Numbered from the stretch's first letter, positions 18,514 through 27,071 are shown. The stretch is DNA of 64,000 nt from Aquimarina sp. Aq107 (GCF_943733665.1 NZ_OX030782.1:2010501-2074500), one strand, 5' to 3'. Notes: generated by a model from the letters alone, not told the origin. Made by a program: numbers and translations.

Positions 18514-19641
18514 ATGAATAGTCATAAACACATAGTTGTTATTGGTGGTGGTTTGGCTGGTTTGACGAGTGCAATACATTTGGCTAAGTATCAAATACCT
18601 GTGCTTATTATAGAAAAAGATCAGTATCCAAAACATAAAGTTTGTGGAGAGTATATTTCTAACGAAATAATGCCATACTTTGATTTTTTGGGAATAAATT
18701 TAGATGATTTAGGAGTAGTACAAATTTCAGAATTAAATATAAGCACAACAAAAGGTAAAATAATAAAAAGTAAACTTCCTTTAGGTGGTTTTGGTATTAG
18801 TCGATATACGCTAGATAATTACTTATGGAATTTAGCAAAAAGTTTAGGTGTACAAACACTAAATGATCAAGTTTTAGATGTAGGGTACGAAGAAAACAGA
18901 TTTTCTGTAAAAACGGCTAATAATGCATTGATTACTAGTGATTATGTTATAGGAGCTTATGGCAAGCGATCTATATTAGATAAAAAGTTGGAACGTGATT
19001 TTAGTAAAAATAAATCCCCTTGGCTAGCGGTTAAAGCTCATTATAAGTCTAGTTTTAACCCTAATACTGTGGCGTTACATAATTTTGATGGAGGGTACTG
19101 TGGATTATCTATGGTAGAGAATAGTACTGTAAACGCTTGTTATCTTGTAAATTATGATAGTTTTAAAAGATGTAAGGATATAGCTCATTTTGAAGAGGAT
19201 GTGCTTAAGAAAAACCCTTATTTAAGAGATTTCTTTGAAAACTCTCAGCGAATATTCGAAAAGCCGATAACTATAAGTCAAATTAATTTTGATAAAAAAC
19301 AACCCGTAGAAAATCACGTTTTTATGTTAGGTGATGCGGCAGGATTAATCCACCCTCTATGCGGTAATGGTATGGCAATGGCTATACAGAGTGCTAAAAT
19401 CTTATGTGAACTGCTAATTAATAATTATAAATCTAATATTTATTCATTAGAAAAGATAGAAGAACTTTATTCAAAAGAATGGAAAACAATATTTTCTAAA
19501 AGATTATATGCTGGTCGCGTACTTCAAAAGGTGCTGTTAAATGAGACTATCCAGCAAATAGGGCAAAAGGTAGCAACTTTAGTTCCGATTATTGTTCCAC
19601 AAATTATAAAGCAAACACACGGAAAACCTTTAATATGTTAG
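18514..19641 (+). CDS. FAD-dependent oxidoreductase of the type III PKS cluster
   Basis: 375 aa flavoprotein of the geranylgeranyl reductase/PHBH-like monooxygenase superfamily. The FAD-binding Rossmann motif VVIGGGLAGLTSAIHLAK is at residues 7-24, followed by KVCGEYISNEI; the second FAD motif is MLGDAAGLIHPLCGNGMAMA. It is the first gene of a run of eight same-strand genes and overlaps the methyltransferase gene by 7 bp. By analogy with SrsC of Streptomyces phenolic-lipid synthesis it may hydroxylate or oxidise the aromatic ring made by the type III PKS; this is an inference from position and fold. An imperfect -7-like TATCTTCA at 18502-18509 lies 4 nt before the ATG. Confidence 0.85.
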   Translation: MNSHKHIVVIGGGLAGLTSAIHLAKYQIPVLIIEKDQYPKHKVCGEYISNEIMPYFDFLGINLDDLGVVQISELNISTTKGKIIKSKLPLGGFGISRYTLDNYLWNLAKSLGVQTLNDQVLDVGYEENRFSVKTANNALITSDYVIGAYGKRSILDKKLERDFSKNKSPWLAVKAHYKSSFNPNTVALHNFDGGYCGLSMVENSTVNACYLVNYDSFKRCKDIAHFEEDVLKKNPYLRDFFENSQRIFEKPITISQINFDKKQPVENHVFMLGDAAGLIHPLCGNGMAMAIQSAKILCELLINNYKSNIYSLEKIEELYSKEWKTIFSKRLYAGRVLQKVLLNETIQQIGQKVATLVPIIVPQIIKQTHGKPLIC

Positions 19642-20345
19642 AAAACTTTACGAATAGGAGTAATGAAGCAGAATTAATGGATGACCCCCAAGTTGATGAA
19701 AAAGATTTGGCAGTGGCTTTACAGGATATATCTAGAGTAAATAAATTATTAGGAGGCAATAGCATCACTATCAACTCGGTATTAAATAAAATAAGAAGTA
19801 ATGGTAATAAATCTGAATGGATTATTGCGGATTTAGGATGTGGAGATGGTCAAATGCTGCGACAATTAGCAGGTGTATTTAGGAAAAGAGGAATTAAAGC
19901 AAAATTAATCGGAATTGATAATAATAGTAAATGTCTGTTACACGCAGAGAAATTAAGTGAATTCTATACAGAGATTAGTTATAAGAATGCCGATATCCTA
20001 ACATTGACAAAAGAAAGCTTTTCTTGTGATATTATTATTTGCACATTAACACTGCATCATTTTACAGATGAAGAAATAAAGAAAGTACTTAAAAAAAGTT
20101 TAGAGTTAGTGTCAGAATCTTTGATTATTAATGATATCCATAGAAACACTTGGTCGTATTATTTATTTAAAATATTTAGTTATTTCTTTATCAAAGGATA
20201 TATTGCTAAGAATGATGGACTCGTGTCTATTAAAAGAGGATTTAAACGAAAAGAATTAGTAAGTTTTGCAAAAGATTTAGGACTTACAAAGTATCAATTA
20301 GATTGGAAATGGGCTTTTAGGTATCGCTGGATAATCAATAATTAA
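19635..20345 (+). CDS. class I SAM-dependent methyltransferase of the type III PKS cluster
   Basis: 236 aa. SAM-binding motif I is ADLGCGDGQMLRQLA (about residues 67-81), followed by the acidic loop LIGIDNNSKCL, and CTLTLHHFTDEEI as post-motif. It is related to the UbiE/ubiquinone-type methyltransferases found beside type III PKS genes. It overlaps the upstream flavoprotein gene by 7 bp and ends 12 bp before the PKS gene. A probable O- or C-methylating tailoring enzyme acting on the polyketide product, like SrsB; the site cannot be predicted. Confidence 0.88.
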   Translation: MLENFTNRSNEAELMDDPQVDEKDLAVALQDISRVNKLLGGNSITINSVLNKIRSNGNKSEWIIADLGCGDGQMLRQLAGVFRKRGIKAKLIGIDNNSKCLLHAEKLSEFYTEISYKNADILTLTKESFSCDIIICTLTLHHFTDEEIKKVLKKSLELVSESLIINDIHRNTWSYYLFKIFSYFFIKGYIAKNDGLVSIKRGFKRKELVSFAKDLGLTKYQLDWKWAFRYRWIINN

Positions 20346-20357
20346 AAGGGAGTAAAA

Positions 20358-21410
20358 TTGAGTGTAAAAATAACAACAGTTGCTAAACAGTTGCCAAAAT
20401 ATGTGAGGGATACAAAAGAAATACTTCCTTTTGTGTCTCAATGGCTTACAGGACAAGAGGATCGTTTTAAGCGAAAGGTTCTTAAAATTTTCGAGAATGC
20501 TGCCGTAGATAAGCGTTATGGGATTATGAGTATTGAGGAAGTTTTTACTGCAACTTCTTTCGAAGAGAAAAACGATATATATATTAGAGAAGTAAAAAAA
20601 CTTGGAGAATTTGCACTAAAAAAAGCATTACATAAAGCTGATTGGGATCCAAAATCACTCGACTACATAATTACAGTAAGTTGTACAGGAATAATGATTC
20701 CGTCGTTAGATGCATATTTAATAAATTCATTAGATCTTAGACAAGATATTGTAAGACTTCCAGTCACTGAAATGGGTTGTGCAGCTGGAGTCTCCGGGAT
20801 TATATATGCCAGGAATTTCTTAGAAGCAAATCCAGGAAAAAGAGCTGCGGTAATAGCAGTAGAATCCCCAACAGCAACTTTTCAACATGATGATTATAGT
20901 ATGGTGAATATAGTGAGTTCTGCTATTTTTGGTGATGGAGCAGCCTGTGCGTTACTCTCTTCAGAGAAACAATCTGAAGGACCAAATATTCTTGCTGATG
21001 AAATGTATCATTTTTATGACGCAACAACTATGATGGGCTTTAAATTGACTAATGGAGGTCTACAGATGGTGTTGGATAAGGAGGTGCCTGAAAAAATAGC
21101 TAAATATTTCCCAGATATAATACATCCTTTTCTTTCAAAAAATGGAAAATCTATAGAAGAAATAGATCATTTGATTTTTCATCCTGGAGGTAAGAAAATT
21201 GTGCAAACTGTAGAAAATCTTTTTGGTGATCTAGGAAAGAATATTGATGAGACTAAAACTGTTTTACGTGAGTATGGAAATATGAGCAGTGCTACGGTGT
21301 TATATGTTTTGGAACGTTTTATGGACAACAAACCCAAAAAAGGAGAAACTGGATTAATGTTAAGTTTTGGTCCGGGATTTTCTGCTCAAAGAATATTATT
21401 AGAATGGTGA
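20358..21410 (+). CDS. type III polyketide synthase
   Basis: 350 aa, the usual length of the chalcone/stilbene synthase family. The complete catalytic triad is visible: C141 in VTEMGCAAGVSG, H275 in LIFHPGGKK and N308 in EYGNMSSATVLY. The C-terminal GFGPGF-type loop is present as SFGPGFSAQ. It extends an acyl starter with malonyl-CoA and cyclises it to a pyrone or resorcinol. The start is TTG at 20358 with AAAAGGGAG just upstream. Core gene of the cluster; the nearby ACP, ketosynthase and dehydratase suggest that the starter is made in situ and bound to ACP. Confidence 0.96.
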   Translation: MSVKITTVAKQLPKYVRDTKEILPFVSQWLTGQEDRFKRKVLKIFENAAVDKRYGIMSIEEVFTATSFEEKNDIYIREVKKLGEFALKKALHKADWDPKSLDYIITVSCTGIMIPSLDAYLINSLDLRQDIVRLPVTEMGCAAGVSGIIYARNFLEANPGKRAAVIAVESPTATFQHDDYSMVNIVSSAIFGDGAACALLSSEKQSEGPNILADEMYHFYDATTMMGFKLTNGGLQMVLDKEVPEKIAKYFPDIIHPFLSKNGKSIEEIDHLIFHPGGKKIVQTVENLFGDLGKNIDETKTVLREYGNMSSATVLYVLERFMDNKPKKGETGLMLSFGPGFSAQRILLEW

Positions 21411-21450
21411 TCAAAATTAACTAGATATAATAATCTTACTATAAAATATC

Positions 21451-21930
21451 ATGAAAAACCTATTAACTTATATACTCTTTATTATAGTTACAGTGTCTGC
21501 TTGTAAAGCCAATGATAATAGTGATAACTCTAATATTGATGTAGATATTAGTAATGCAGAAGTAACTAATGTATCTGTTACTGGTAATGAAAGTAACTAT
21601 TCCTTTAGCGTAGAGATAAAAAGCCCTGATTTAGGATGTAATCAATATGCGGATTGGTGGGAAATCATATCCGAAGATGGCATACTGCTATATAGAAGGA
21701 TTTTAGCGCATAGCCACGTAAATGAACAACCATTTGCAAGATCTGGAGGCCCCGTAGCGATTAGTGATGATCAAGTTATCTATATCCGTGCGCACATGAA
21801 TACTACTGGATATGGAGAATTAGTGTATAAAGGAAGTGTTTCTGGTGGTTTTATCCAACAAACATTGGAAACTACCTTTGCAAATCAAGTAGAAACAGAA
21901 GAACCACTACCTAGCGGATGTGCTTTTTAA
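21451..21930 (+). CDS. hypothetical lipoprotein embedded in the PKS cluster
   Basis: 159 aa, lipoprotein signal peptide with lipobox TVSACKAN (C18), a low-complexity Asn/Asp/Ser linker (residues 20-35), then a predicted beta-rich domain with three further Cys at CNQYADWW and at the end (SGCAF). No known family recognised. The last 11 bp overlap the dehydratase gene, so the two are translationally coupled, which makes its presence in the cluster meaningful. It could carry or export the lipid product at the outer membrane, but this is speculation. Confidence 0.72.
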   Translation: MKNLLTYILFIIVTVSACKANDNSDNSNIDVDISNAEVTNVSVTGNESNYSFSVEIKSPDLGCNQYADWWEIISEDGILLYRRILAHSHVNEQPFARSGGPVAISDDQVIYIRAHMNTTGYGELVYKGSVSGGFIQQTLETTFANQVETEEPLPSGCAF

Positions 21931-22375
21931 AAACCAAGTAATTTTGACAGGAGAACATATTATTGAAAAGTTACCATATCAGGATCCTTTTTTATTTGTT
22001 GATGAAATTTTAGAGGTAGATGAGCATCAAATAGTAGGTAGTTATACCTTAAAGCAAGATGAATATTTTTATAAAGGTCATTTTAAAGAAAATCCAATAA
22101 CACCAGGAGTTATTCTTACAGAAATTATGGCTCAAATTGGTTTAGTATGTTTAGGAATGTTTATCCTTAGTGAACAAATAAATGACAATCCGGTTAAAGT
22201 AGCTATGAGTAGCACGAGTGTTGATTTTTACAAATCCGTTCTACCAGGAGAGAAGGTAGTTGTTATTTCAAAAAAGGAATATTTTAGATTTAATAAATTA
22301 AAATGTCAAGTCGAAATGTATAATGAAGAAGAGAAGCTAGTTGCTAAAGGACAAATTGCAGGTATGGTTGTTTAG
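21920..22375 (+). CDS. 3-hydroxyacyl-ACP dehydratase (FabZ-like) of the PKS cluster
   Basis: 151 aa hot-dog fold. Family motifs: LPYQDPFLFVDEI, the catalytic His in YKGHFKENPITPGV and the acidic residue in TEIMAQIG. FabZ-type enzymes remove water from beta-hydroxyacyl-ACP. The start is GTG at 21920, inside the end of the lipoprotein gene; a TTG at 21943 is an alternative. It clusters with a ketosynthase, ACP and phosphopantetheinyl transferase, suggesting a dedicated acyl chain builder distinct from housekeeping FabZ. Confidence 0.9.
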   Translation: MLFKNQVILTGEHIIEKLPYQDPFLFVDEILEVDEHQIVGSYTLKQDEYFYKGHFKENPITPGVILTEIMAQIGLVCLGMFILSEQINDNPVKVAMSSTSVDFYKSVLPGEKVVVISKKEYFRFNKLKCQVEMYNEEEKLVAKGQIAGMVV

Positions 22376-22405
22376 TGTTCGTGAGTATTAATTCTTTAGA
22401 ATTTT

Positions 22406-23683
22406 ATGAAAAACAGAAGGGTAGTAGTTACTGGTTTAGGTGTTGTCTCATCAAATGGAATTAACGTTTCAATATTTAATGAGTCAATTAAAAGTGGTAT
22501 CTCAGGAATTAATTATATTGAAGAATTGAAATCACTAAAATTTTCATGTCAAATAGCTGGAAAACCGAAATATAAAAAAGATTACTTAAACAAATACTTT
22601 AATAGCGTCCAGCTAAAAGGATTAAATGCCTCAGGATTAGAATATGGTGTGATTTCGGGTTTAGATGCTTGGAAAAATGCAGGTTTAGAAATCACGGATA
22701 AAAAAGAAAAGCCCTTATGGAATGCTGGAGTAATTTTTGGAACAGGTATACTTGGAGTTGATAAATTTAGAGAAGCTATATATAAAGTCGACGAAGGAAA
22801 TGTAAGAAGATTAGGAAGTACTTCTGTTATACAAACAATGGCTAGTGGTATTAGTGCTTTTTTAGGAGGAATTATTGGTTGTGGTAATATTACAACAACG
22901 AATTCTTCAGCTTGTAGTACGGGAACAGAAGCTATTCTTATGGCTTATGATAGAATCACAGAAGGAAAGGCAGAAATTATTTTAGCAGGTAGTACCAGTG
23001 ATAGTGGGCCTTATATTTGGGGTGGCTTTGATGCTATGAGAATTCTTCCTCATAAATTTAATGATAATCCTACAGAGGCTTCAAGACCGATGAGTGCTAC
23101 GGCAAGTGGTTTTGTGCCAGGAAGTGGAGCGGGAGCTATGGTGTTAGAAAGCTTAGAAAGTGCCAAAAAGAGAGGGGCAACAATTTATGCAGAAATATTA
23201 GGTGGACACGTTAATAGTGGTGGTCAAAGAAATGGCGGAAGTATGACCGCTCCTAATAGCATTGCAGTTAAACAATGTATTCGTCAAGCGGTTATAAACT
23301 CGGGGATTCAAAATAACGATATAGATGCTATTAATGGACATTTAACAGCAACCACAAAGGATGTTGCAGAAATTGAGAATTGGTGTGAAGCATTGGATAG
23401 AAAAGGAAAAGATTTCCCATATATAAACTCATTAAAAGGTTTGGTCGGTCATTGTCTAGCTGCATCCGGGAGTATAGAAAGTGTAGCTACAGTGCTGCAG
23501 TTAAAAGAAGGTTTTGTTTTTGGGAACAAAAACTGTGAAGATTTACATCCAGAAATTGAAGCTTTGATTGATAGAGAAAAAGTTCCTACTAAAACAGTAT
23601 TAAAACCTATTAATATTGCGGTAAAAGCTAGTTTCGGATTTGGAGATGTAAATGCTTGTATTATCTTTAAAAAATATTCGTAA
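22406..23683 (+). CDS. beta-ketoacyl-ACP synthase (KAS II-like) of the PKS cluster
   Basis: 425 aa condensing enzyme. Catalytic residues: C170 in NSSACSTGTEAI, H312 in AINGHLTATTKDV and H349 in LKGLVGHCLAASGS. The first His motif is NGHLTAT instead of the usual NAHGTGT, so it is divergent from housekeeping FabF. It elongates acyl-ACP by decarboxylative condensation. It lies 14 bp before the ACP gene and probably works with the FabZ-like protein and ACP to make the starter chain for the type III PKS. Confidence 0.93.
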   Translation: MKNRRVVVTGLGVVSSNGINVSIFNESIKSGISGINYIEELKSLKFSCQIAGKPKYKKDYLNKYFNSVQLKGLNASGLEYGVISGLDAWKNAGLEITDKKEKPLWNAGVIFGTGILGVDKFREAIYKVDEGNVRRLGSTSVIQTMASGISAFLGGIIGCGNITTTNSSACSTGTEAILMAYDRITEGKAEIILAGSTSDSGPYIWGGFDAMRILPHKFNDNPTEASRPMSATASGFVPGSGAGAMVLESLESAKKRGATIYAEILGGHVNSGGQRNGGSMTAPNSIAVKQCIRQAVINSGIQNNDIDAINGHLTATTKDVAEIENWCEALDRKGKDFPYINSLKGLVGHCLAASGSIESVATVLQLKEGFVFGNKNCEDLHPEIEALIDREKVPTKTVLKPINIAVKASFGFGDVNACIIFKKYS

Positions 23684-23696
23684 TCAAAAAAAGTTC

Positions 23697-23951
23697 ATGA
23701 CAAAAGAAGAATTATTATCTAAACTAAAAACTATTATAAAACCATATGTTCAAAATCAGGAAGGATTACAACAACTTTCTGAAGCTACTAATTTTATTGA
23801 TGATCTCGAGATTAATTCTGCAAATTTAGTAGATATAATACTTGATGTAGAAGATGAGTTTGGTATCGAAATAGATAATGACGGTATGGATAAAATGTTA
23901 ACTGTAAAGGCATCTATAGAAGTAATTGAGGATAAATTAGCTGCAAAATGA
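23697..23951 (+). CDS. acyl carrier protein of the PKS cluster
   Basis: 84 aa. The ATG at 23697 is chosen because it gives a standard ACP length and follows the ketosynthase stop by 13 bp. The four-helix ACP pattern is visible; the phosphopantetheine attachment Ser is S41 in LEINSANLVDIIL, with Asn replacing the Asp of the usual DSL motif. Acidic helix II (DVEDEFGIEI) is typical for partner docking. The stop overlaps the start of the phosphopantetheinyl transferase gene (ATGA). Confidence 0.92.
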   Translation: MTKEELLSKLKTIIKPYVQNQEGLQQLSEATNFIDDLEINSANLVDIILDVEDEFGIEIDNDGMDKMLTVKASIEVIEDKLAAK

Positions 23952-24493
23952 TAGGTGACGATATTGTAGATCTTAAACTTGCACGAATCCAAAGTAATTG
24001 GAGAAGAAAAGGGTGGCTACAAAAGATCTTCACAGAATCAGAACAAGTCATGATTTGGAATTCTGAAGACCCTGATGGATTAGTCTGGAAATTATGGAGT
24101 ATGAAAGAAGCTACTTATAAAGCGCATCAACGCCGTTTTTCTATACCTAGAAAATATAATCCTTGGGATTTTGTTTGTTCTGATGAGCAGGTTACAATCG
24201 ATAATCATAGTTACAAAACAGTTTCTAAACAGAATAAAAAGTACGCTTATACTATTTCTTTCACAGATCAAAGTAACTTTATTTCTAAAGTATTTAATGA
24301 TAACACACTGTTTTATAAAAAAGTATTACAGAATTATGTAGGGGATATAATGGGAGTAAAAAAGTCTTCTGTTTCTATTTTTAAGGATATTCATGGAATA
24401 CCATGTATCAAAATAGATGATAGACTTACAGATATACCGCTTTCTTTCTCTAGTCACGGTTCTTTTTCTTCATTTACCATTGATTTACCTTAG
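23948..24493 (+). CDS. 4'-phosphopantetheinyl transferase of the PKS cluster
   Basis: 181 aa. It has the two key motifs of the family: IGDDIVDL near the N-terminus (Mg2+-binding Asp) and KLWSMKEATYKAH (Glu and Lys of WSxKEA). It attaches the phosphopantetheine arm of CoA to the Ser of an ACP, presumably the one encoded directly upstream with a 4-bp overlap. The length is between AcpS and Sfp types. A cluster with its own transferase is consistent with a private ACP. Last gene of the operon. Confidence 0.88.
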   Translation: MIGDDIVDLKLARIQSNWRRKGWLQKIFTESEQVMIWNSEDPDGLVWKLWSMKEATYKAHQRRFSIPRKYNPWDFVCSDEQVTIDNHSYKTVSKQNKKYAYTISFTDQSNFISKVFNDNTLFYKKVLQNYVGDIMGVKKSSVSIFKDIHGIPCIKIDDRLTDIPLSFSSHGSFSSFTIDLP

Positions 24494-24602
24494 AAGGTTA
24501 ATAAGGGGCAAAATACCCTATTAAAAACAGTATTTATACCCTTATGCAGTAGTATTATCATTTGTATTTTCGCAACAGGGAAAAAAACTAAATCAGTCAA
24601 AA

Positions 24603-24746
24603 ATGATAAATACGTTATTAAGTAAAAGGAACACAAAAAAAGATGAGAAAATAAAAATCACTCGTCTAAAAGAAATGAATATTGTCAATAATGAATTCTT
24701 GAAATCTTCAGAAAAACTTGCTAAAGCTTATAATATTCATATATAA
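24603..24746 (+). CDS. small basic peptide, 47 aa, unknown
   Basis: An ATG-started ORF in the 269-bp spacer after the PKS cluster, beginning MINTLLSKRNTKKDEKIK and rich in Lys/Asn/Ile, with no membrane segment. A sequence TATTTTCG resembling a -7 box lies 31 nt upstream (24565-24572). Size and composition do not prove that it is translated; it could be a small conserved protein or the leader part of a peptide product. Confidence 0.35.
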   Translation: MINTLLSKRNTKKDEKIKITRLKEMNIVNNEFLKSSEKLAKAYNIHI

Positions 24747-24762
24747 ATAAATACCAAATAGT

Positions 24763-25368
24763 TTATTTCAAAATAGGGAAATCAAATACAATATCTAATT
24801 TGTTTTTTTCTCTTTCATCATGAATGTTTACTCCATAATCACTGGTATAAATTGTAGTTTTACCAAGTAAGTTTTTGGTAATATCTAAGGTGAAATTGAT
24901 GATAACTTCTTTTGTGATACCTTTAATAGTAAGGTTTCCTATCACTTTATAGTTATTGTCACCAAAATGAACTACTTCAGAGCTTTCAAAGTTTATTTTA
25001 GGGTATTTCTTTTTGTAGAAGAATTTTTCCCACATTAAATGGCCATCTCTTAGGAAGTTACCTGTTTCTAAGGTATTTACTAGAGCTGTCCCTTTAAAAT
25101 AAGCATTATCAGGGTCTTCGGGATTAAACGAAATTTTAAAATCTAAACCTCCAATAGTTCCATTGGTATCCTCAGAAATAAAATCAAAAGATATTTTAGC
25201 ATTCTTTTTATCAAAATCAAGTTTAATAAAATCATTGATTAATGCTTCTTCATGACCAATATAGCCATTGGAACCACTAATCATCTTATCAGCTGGTGGT
25301 GTAAATTGACCATATCCAAAAGGAATTAAAACAATCAAAAAAAGAATCGAGTTTAGGTAGGTTTTCAT
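24763..25368 (-). CDS. YceI family protein
   Basis: 201 aa, signal peptide (residues 1-20, LNSILFLIVLIPFGYG, cleavage before Q). The mature part is a lipocalin-like beta-barrel of the YceI family: repeated strand pattern, VIGNLTIKGITKEVIINFTL, and the ending SDYGVNIHDEREKNKLDIVFDF. YceI proteins bind isoprenoids or other amphiphilic ligands in the periplasm. It is divergent from the small basic gene at 25563 and convergent with the PKS operon. Confidence 0.85.
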   Translation of the reverse strand: MKTYLNSILFLIVLIPFGYGQFTPPADKMISGSNGYIGHEEALINDFIKLDFDKKNAKISFDFISEDTNGTIGGLDFKISFNPEDPDNAYFKGTALVNTLETGNFLRDGHLMWEKFFYKKKYPKINFESSEVVHFGDNNYKVIGNLTIKGITKEVIINFTLDITKNLLGKTTIYTSDYGVNIHDEREKNKLDIVFDFPILK

Positions 25369-25562
25369 ATCAGAAGTTAATTTTTAAATATATAAATAAT
25401 CAATAATCATTCCAATAGCTTTAACATATCAAACAATGTAAAGTATATGATAATCAGTAAAATAATTATAATTTGATGTTAACATTTCTGCTAAATTCTG
25501 AAAATTAATATAACTTAGAAAGGATTTAGATCATCAGGTTACAAATTATAAAAGTTTTGAAT

Positions 25563-25745
25563 ATGGAAAATCATAATAAAAAGAAATCCTGGTCAAAGAG
25601 AAAGTTTGCTGATTTCCAAAATAAGTATCGTCGATCTTCTAATTTCGGGTATGGATCCAAAAGAGATAAATTCGCTATCACTGGTGATGGAGAACTAGCT
25701 GTACCTAGAAAAAAGAATATGGATGATATGAACGCTATTGATTAA
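25563..25745 (+). CDS. small conserved basic protein
   Basis: 60 aa from the ATG at 25563 (a TTG two codons earlier is possible but less likely). Highly charged: KKKSWSKRKFADFQNKYRR, then GYGSKRDKFAITGDGELAVPRK and a polar tail. No membrane segment or known domain; I recall similar short basic proteins in flavobacteria but cannot name a family. It may bind nucleic acid. It converges with the MFS transporter gene at a distance of 4 bp. Confidence 0.55.
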   Translation: MENHNKKKSWSKRKFADFQNKYRRSSNFGYGSKRDKFAITGDGELAVPRKKNMDDMNAID

Positions 25746-25749
25746 AAAA

Positions 25750-26952
25750 TTATTTGTTATTTTTATTGGTAGTTTTCAGATATGTTAAAATCCCTATAGA
25801 AATCGCAGCGCAAACCGAAAAACCTAAGAAAAGAGGCAGAGCAGTGTCCGCTACAAATTTTCCTATATAAGTACTAATAGGAACCGCCATTATTGTGCTT
25901 AAAAAACCGGTAATAGCAGCAGCTATTCCTGCAATATGACCAACTGGTTCCATTGCTAGTGCTCTTAAATTACCAAACAAAAACCCAATCGAAAAAAATT
26001 GCAAACCAAAGAAAATTAATAGCACTAGTACGCTGGGATTTGAATTCCCATAAAACAAACCAAGATATAGTAAAGAAATACCAAAGAAGGAGTAGAGGGA
26101 AACAGTAACTAACTTTTCCATTCCATACTTTAGTACTAAAGTTCCGTTTAAAAAAGTGGCCGTACCAATTGAGATTGCTAGTAATGCAAAAATATATGGA
26201 AATTCATCTTTGAGCTGATATTGTTGCTCAAAAATTTGTTGCGAGCTACTTAGATATACTAAAAAAGAGCCGACAATAAATCCTGAAATTAAAGTGTATC
26301 CAATCGTAGTTTTATATTTTATCAATTCTCTTAAACCATCTTTAAATATTGAAGGTGTAAATTTTATGCGATTCGAAACTTCCAAAGTTTCTTTTTGTCT
26401 TTTCCAAAACCAAATAGAGACAAAACCACTAAATATAAGTTGTATATAAAAAATAGCTTGCCAATTATAATGATCTAGTACAAATTTACCTAATGCAGGT
26501 GCGACTATTGGTACTAAGAGAAAAACTACCGTTATAAAAGACATAATGCGCGCCATATAATCTCCACTGTATGTGTCTCTAATCATAGCAATAGCGATTG
26601 TTCTTGGTGCAGAGAGTCCAATACCTTGTAAGATTCTACCTGCTATCATAATAGCAAGATTAGTTGCATTAATACACATAAAACTAGCTACCACAAATAG
26701 TAATAAGCCGATATAAACTATTGGTTTTCTTCCTAAGCTGTCTGATATCGGTCCAAAAATGAGAGGCCCGATACCAAGACCTAAAAATATCATAGTAATC
26801 AATAGTTGATTATCTGATAGTTCTGTAGTACCAATATTAATCCCAATAATATCTAATGCTGGTAATAGCGCATCTATTGCTAAAGCAACAATGGACATAA
26901 GCGATGCCATTAAGACTATAAATTCTAGTTGCGCATATTTTTTAAGAAGCAT
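25750..26952 (-). CDS. Bcr/CflA-type multidrug MFS transporter
   Basis: 400 aa with about 12 membrane segments. The N-terminal half shows the Bcr/CflA pattern: ALLPALDIIG..., GLGIGPLIFGPISDSLGRKPIVYIG (motif A) and GRILQGIGLSAPRTIAIAMIRD (motif C region). A drug:H+ antiporter in the inner membrane; substrate unknown. An exact -7 box on the minus strand (TACTTTTG, 26957-26964) lies only 4 nt before the ATG, so the mRNA is probably leaderless. Confidence 0.92.
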   Translation of the reverse strand: MLLKKYAQLEFIVLMASLMSIVALAIDALLPALDIIGINIGTTELSDNQLLITMIFLGLGIGPLIFGPISDSLGRKPIVYIGLLLFVVASFMCINATNLAIMIAGRILQGIGLSAPRTIAIAMIRDTYSGDYMARIMSFITVVFLLVPIVAPALGKFVLDHYNWQAIFYIQLIFSGFVSIWFWKRQKETLEVSNRIKFTPSIFKDGLRELIKYKTTIGYTLISGFIVGSFLVYLSSSQQIFEQQYQLKDEFPYIFALLAISIGTATFLNGTLVLKYGMEKLVTVSLYSFFGISLLYLGLFYGNSNPSVLVLLIFFGLQFFSIGFLFGNLRALAMEPVGHIAGIAAAITGFLSTIMAVPISTYIGKFVADTALPLFLGFSVCAAISIGILTYLKTTNKNNK

Positions 26953-26956
26953 CAGG

Positions 26957-26964
26957 CAAAAGTA
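26957..26964 (-). promoter_or_regulatory. -7 promoter box of the MFS transporter gene
   Basis: Read on the minus strand this is TACTTTTG, an exact TAnnTTTG match. The box ends 4 nt before the start codon. No TTG is found at the expected -33 position. Confidence 0.5.
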
Positions 26965-27071
26965 ATTTATTTAGCGATGTGGTCTAACATTTAATACTGC
27001 TATTTAACCTTTATTTAGGAGCATTTTTTTGCGCTTTATGATAAGATAGAATTTGTTGTATATTGGTTTGT

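Noticed and set aside
18513..24493. Flexirubin or DAR (darA/darB) dialkylresorcinol cluster
   Set aside because: Those clusters use a KASIII-type DarB and aromatase genes; here the core is a type III PKS with the chalcone synthase triad.
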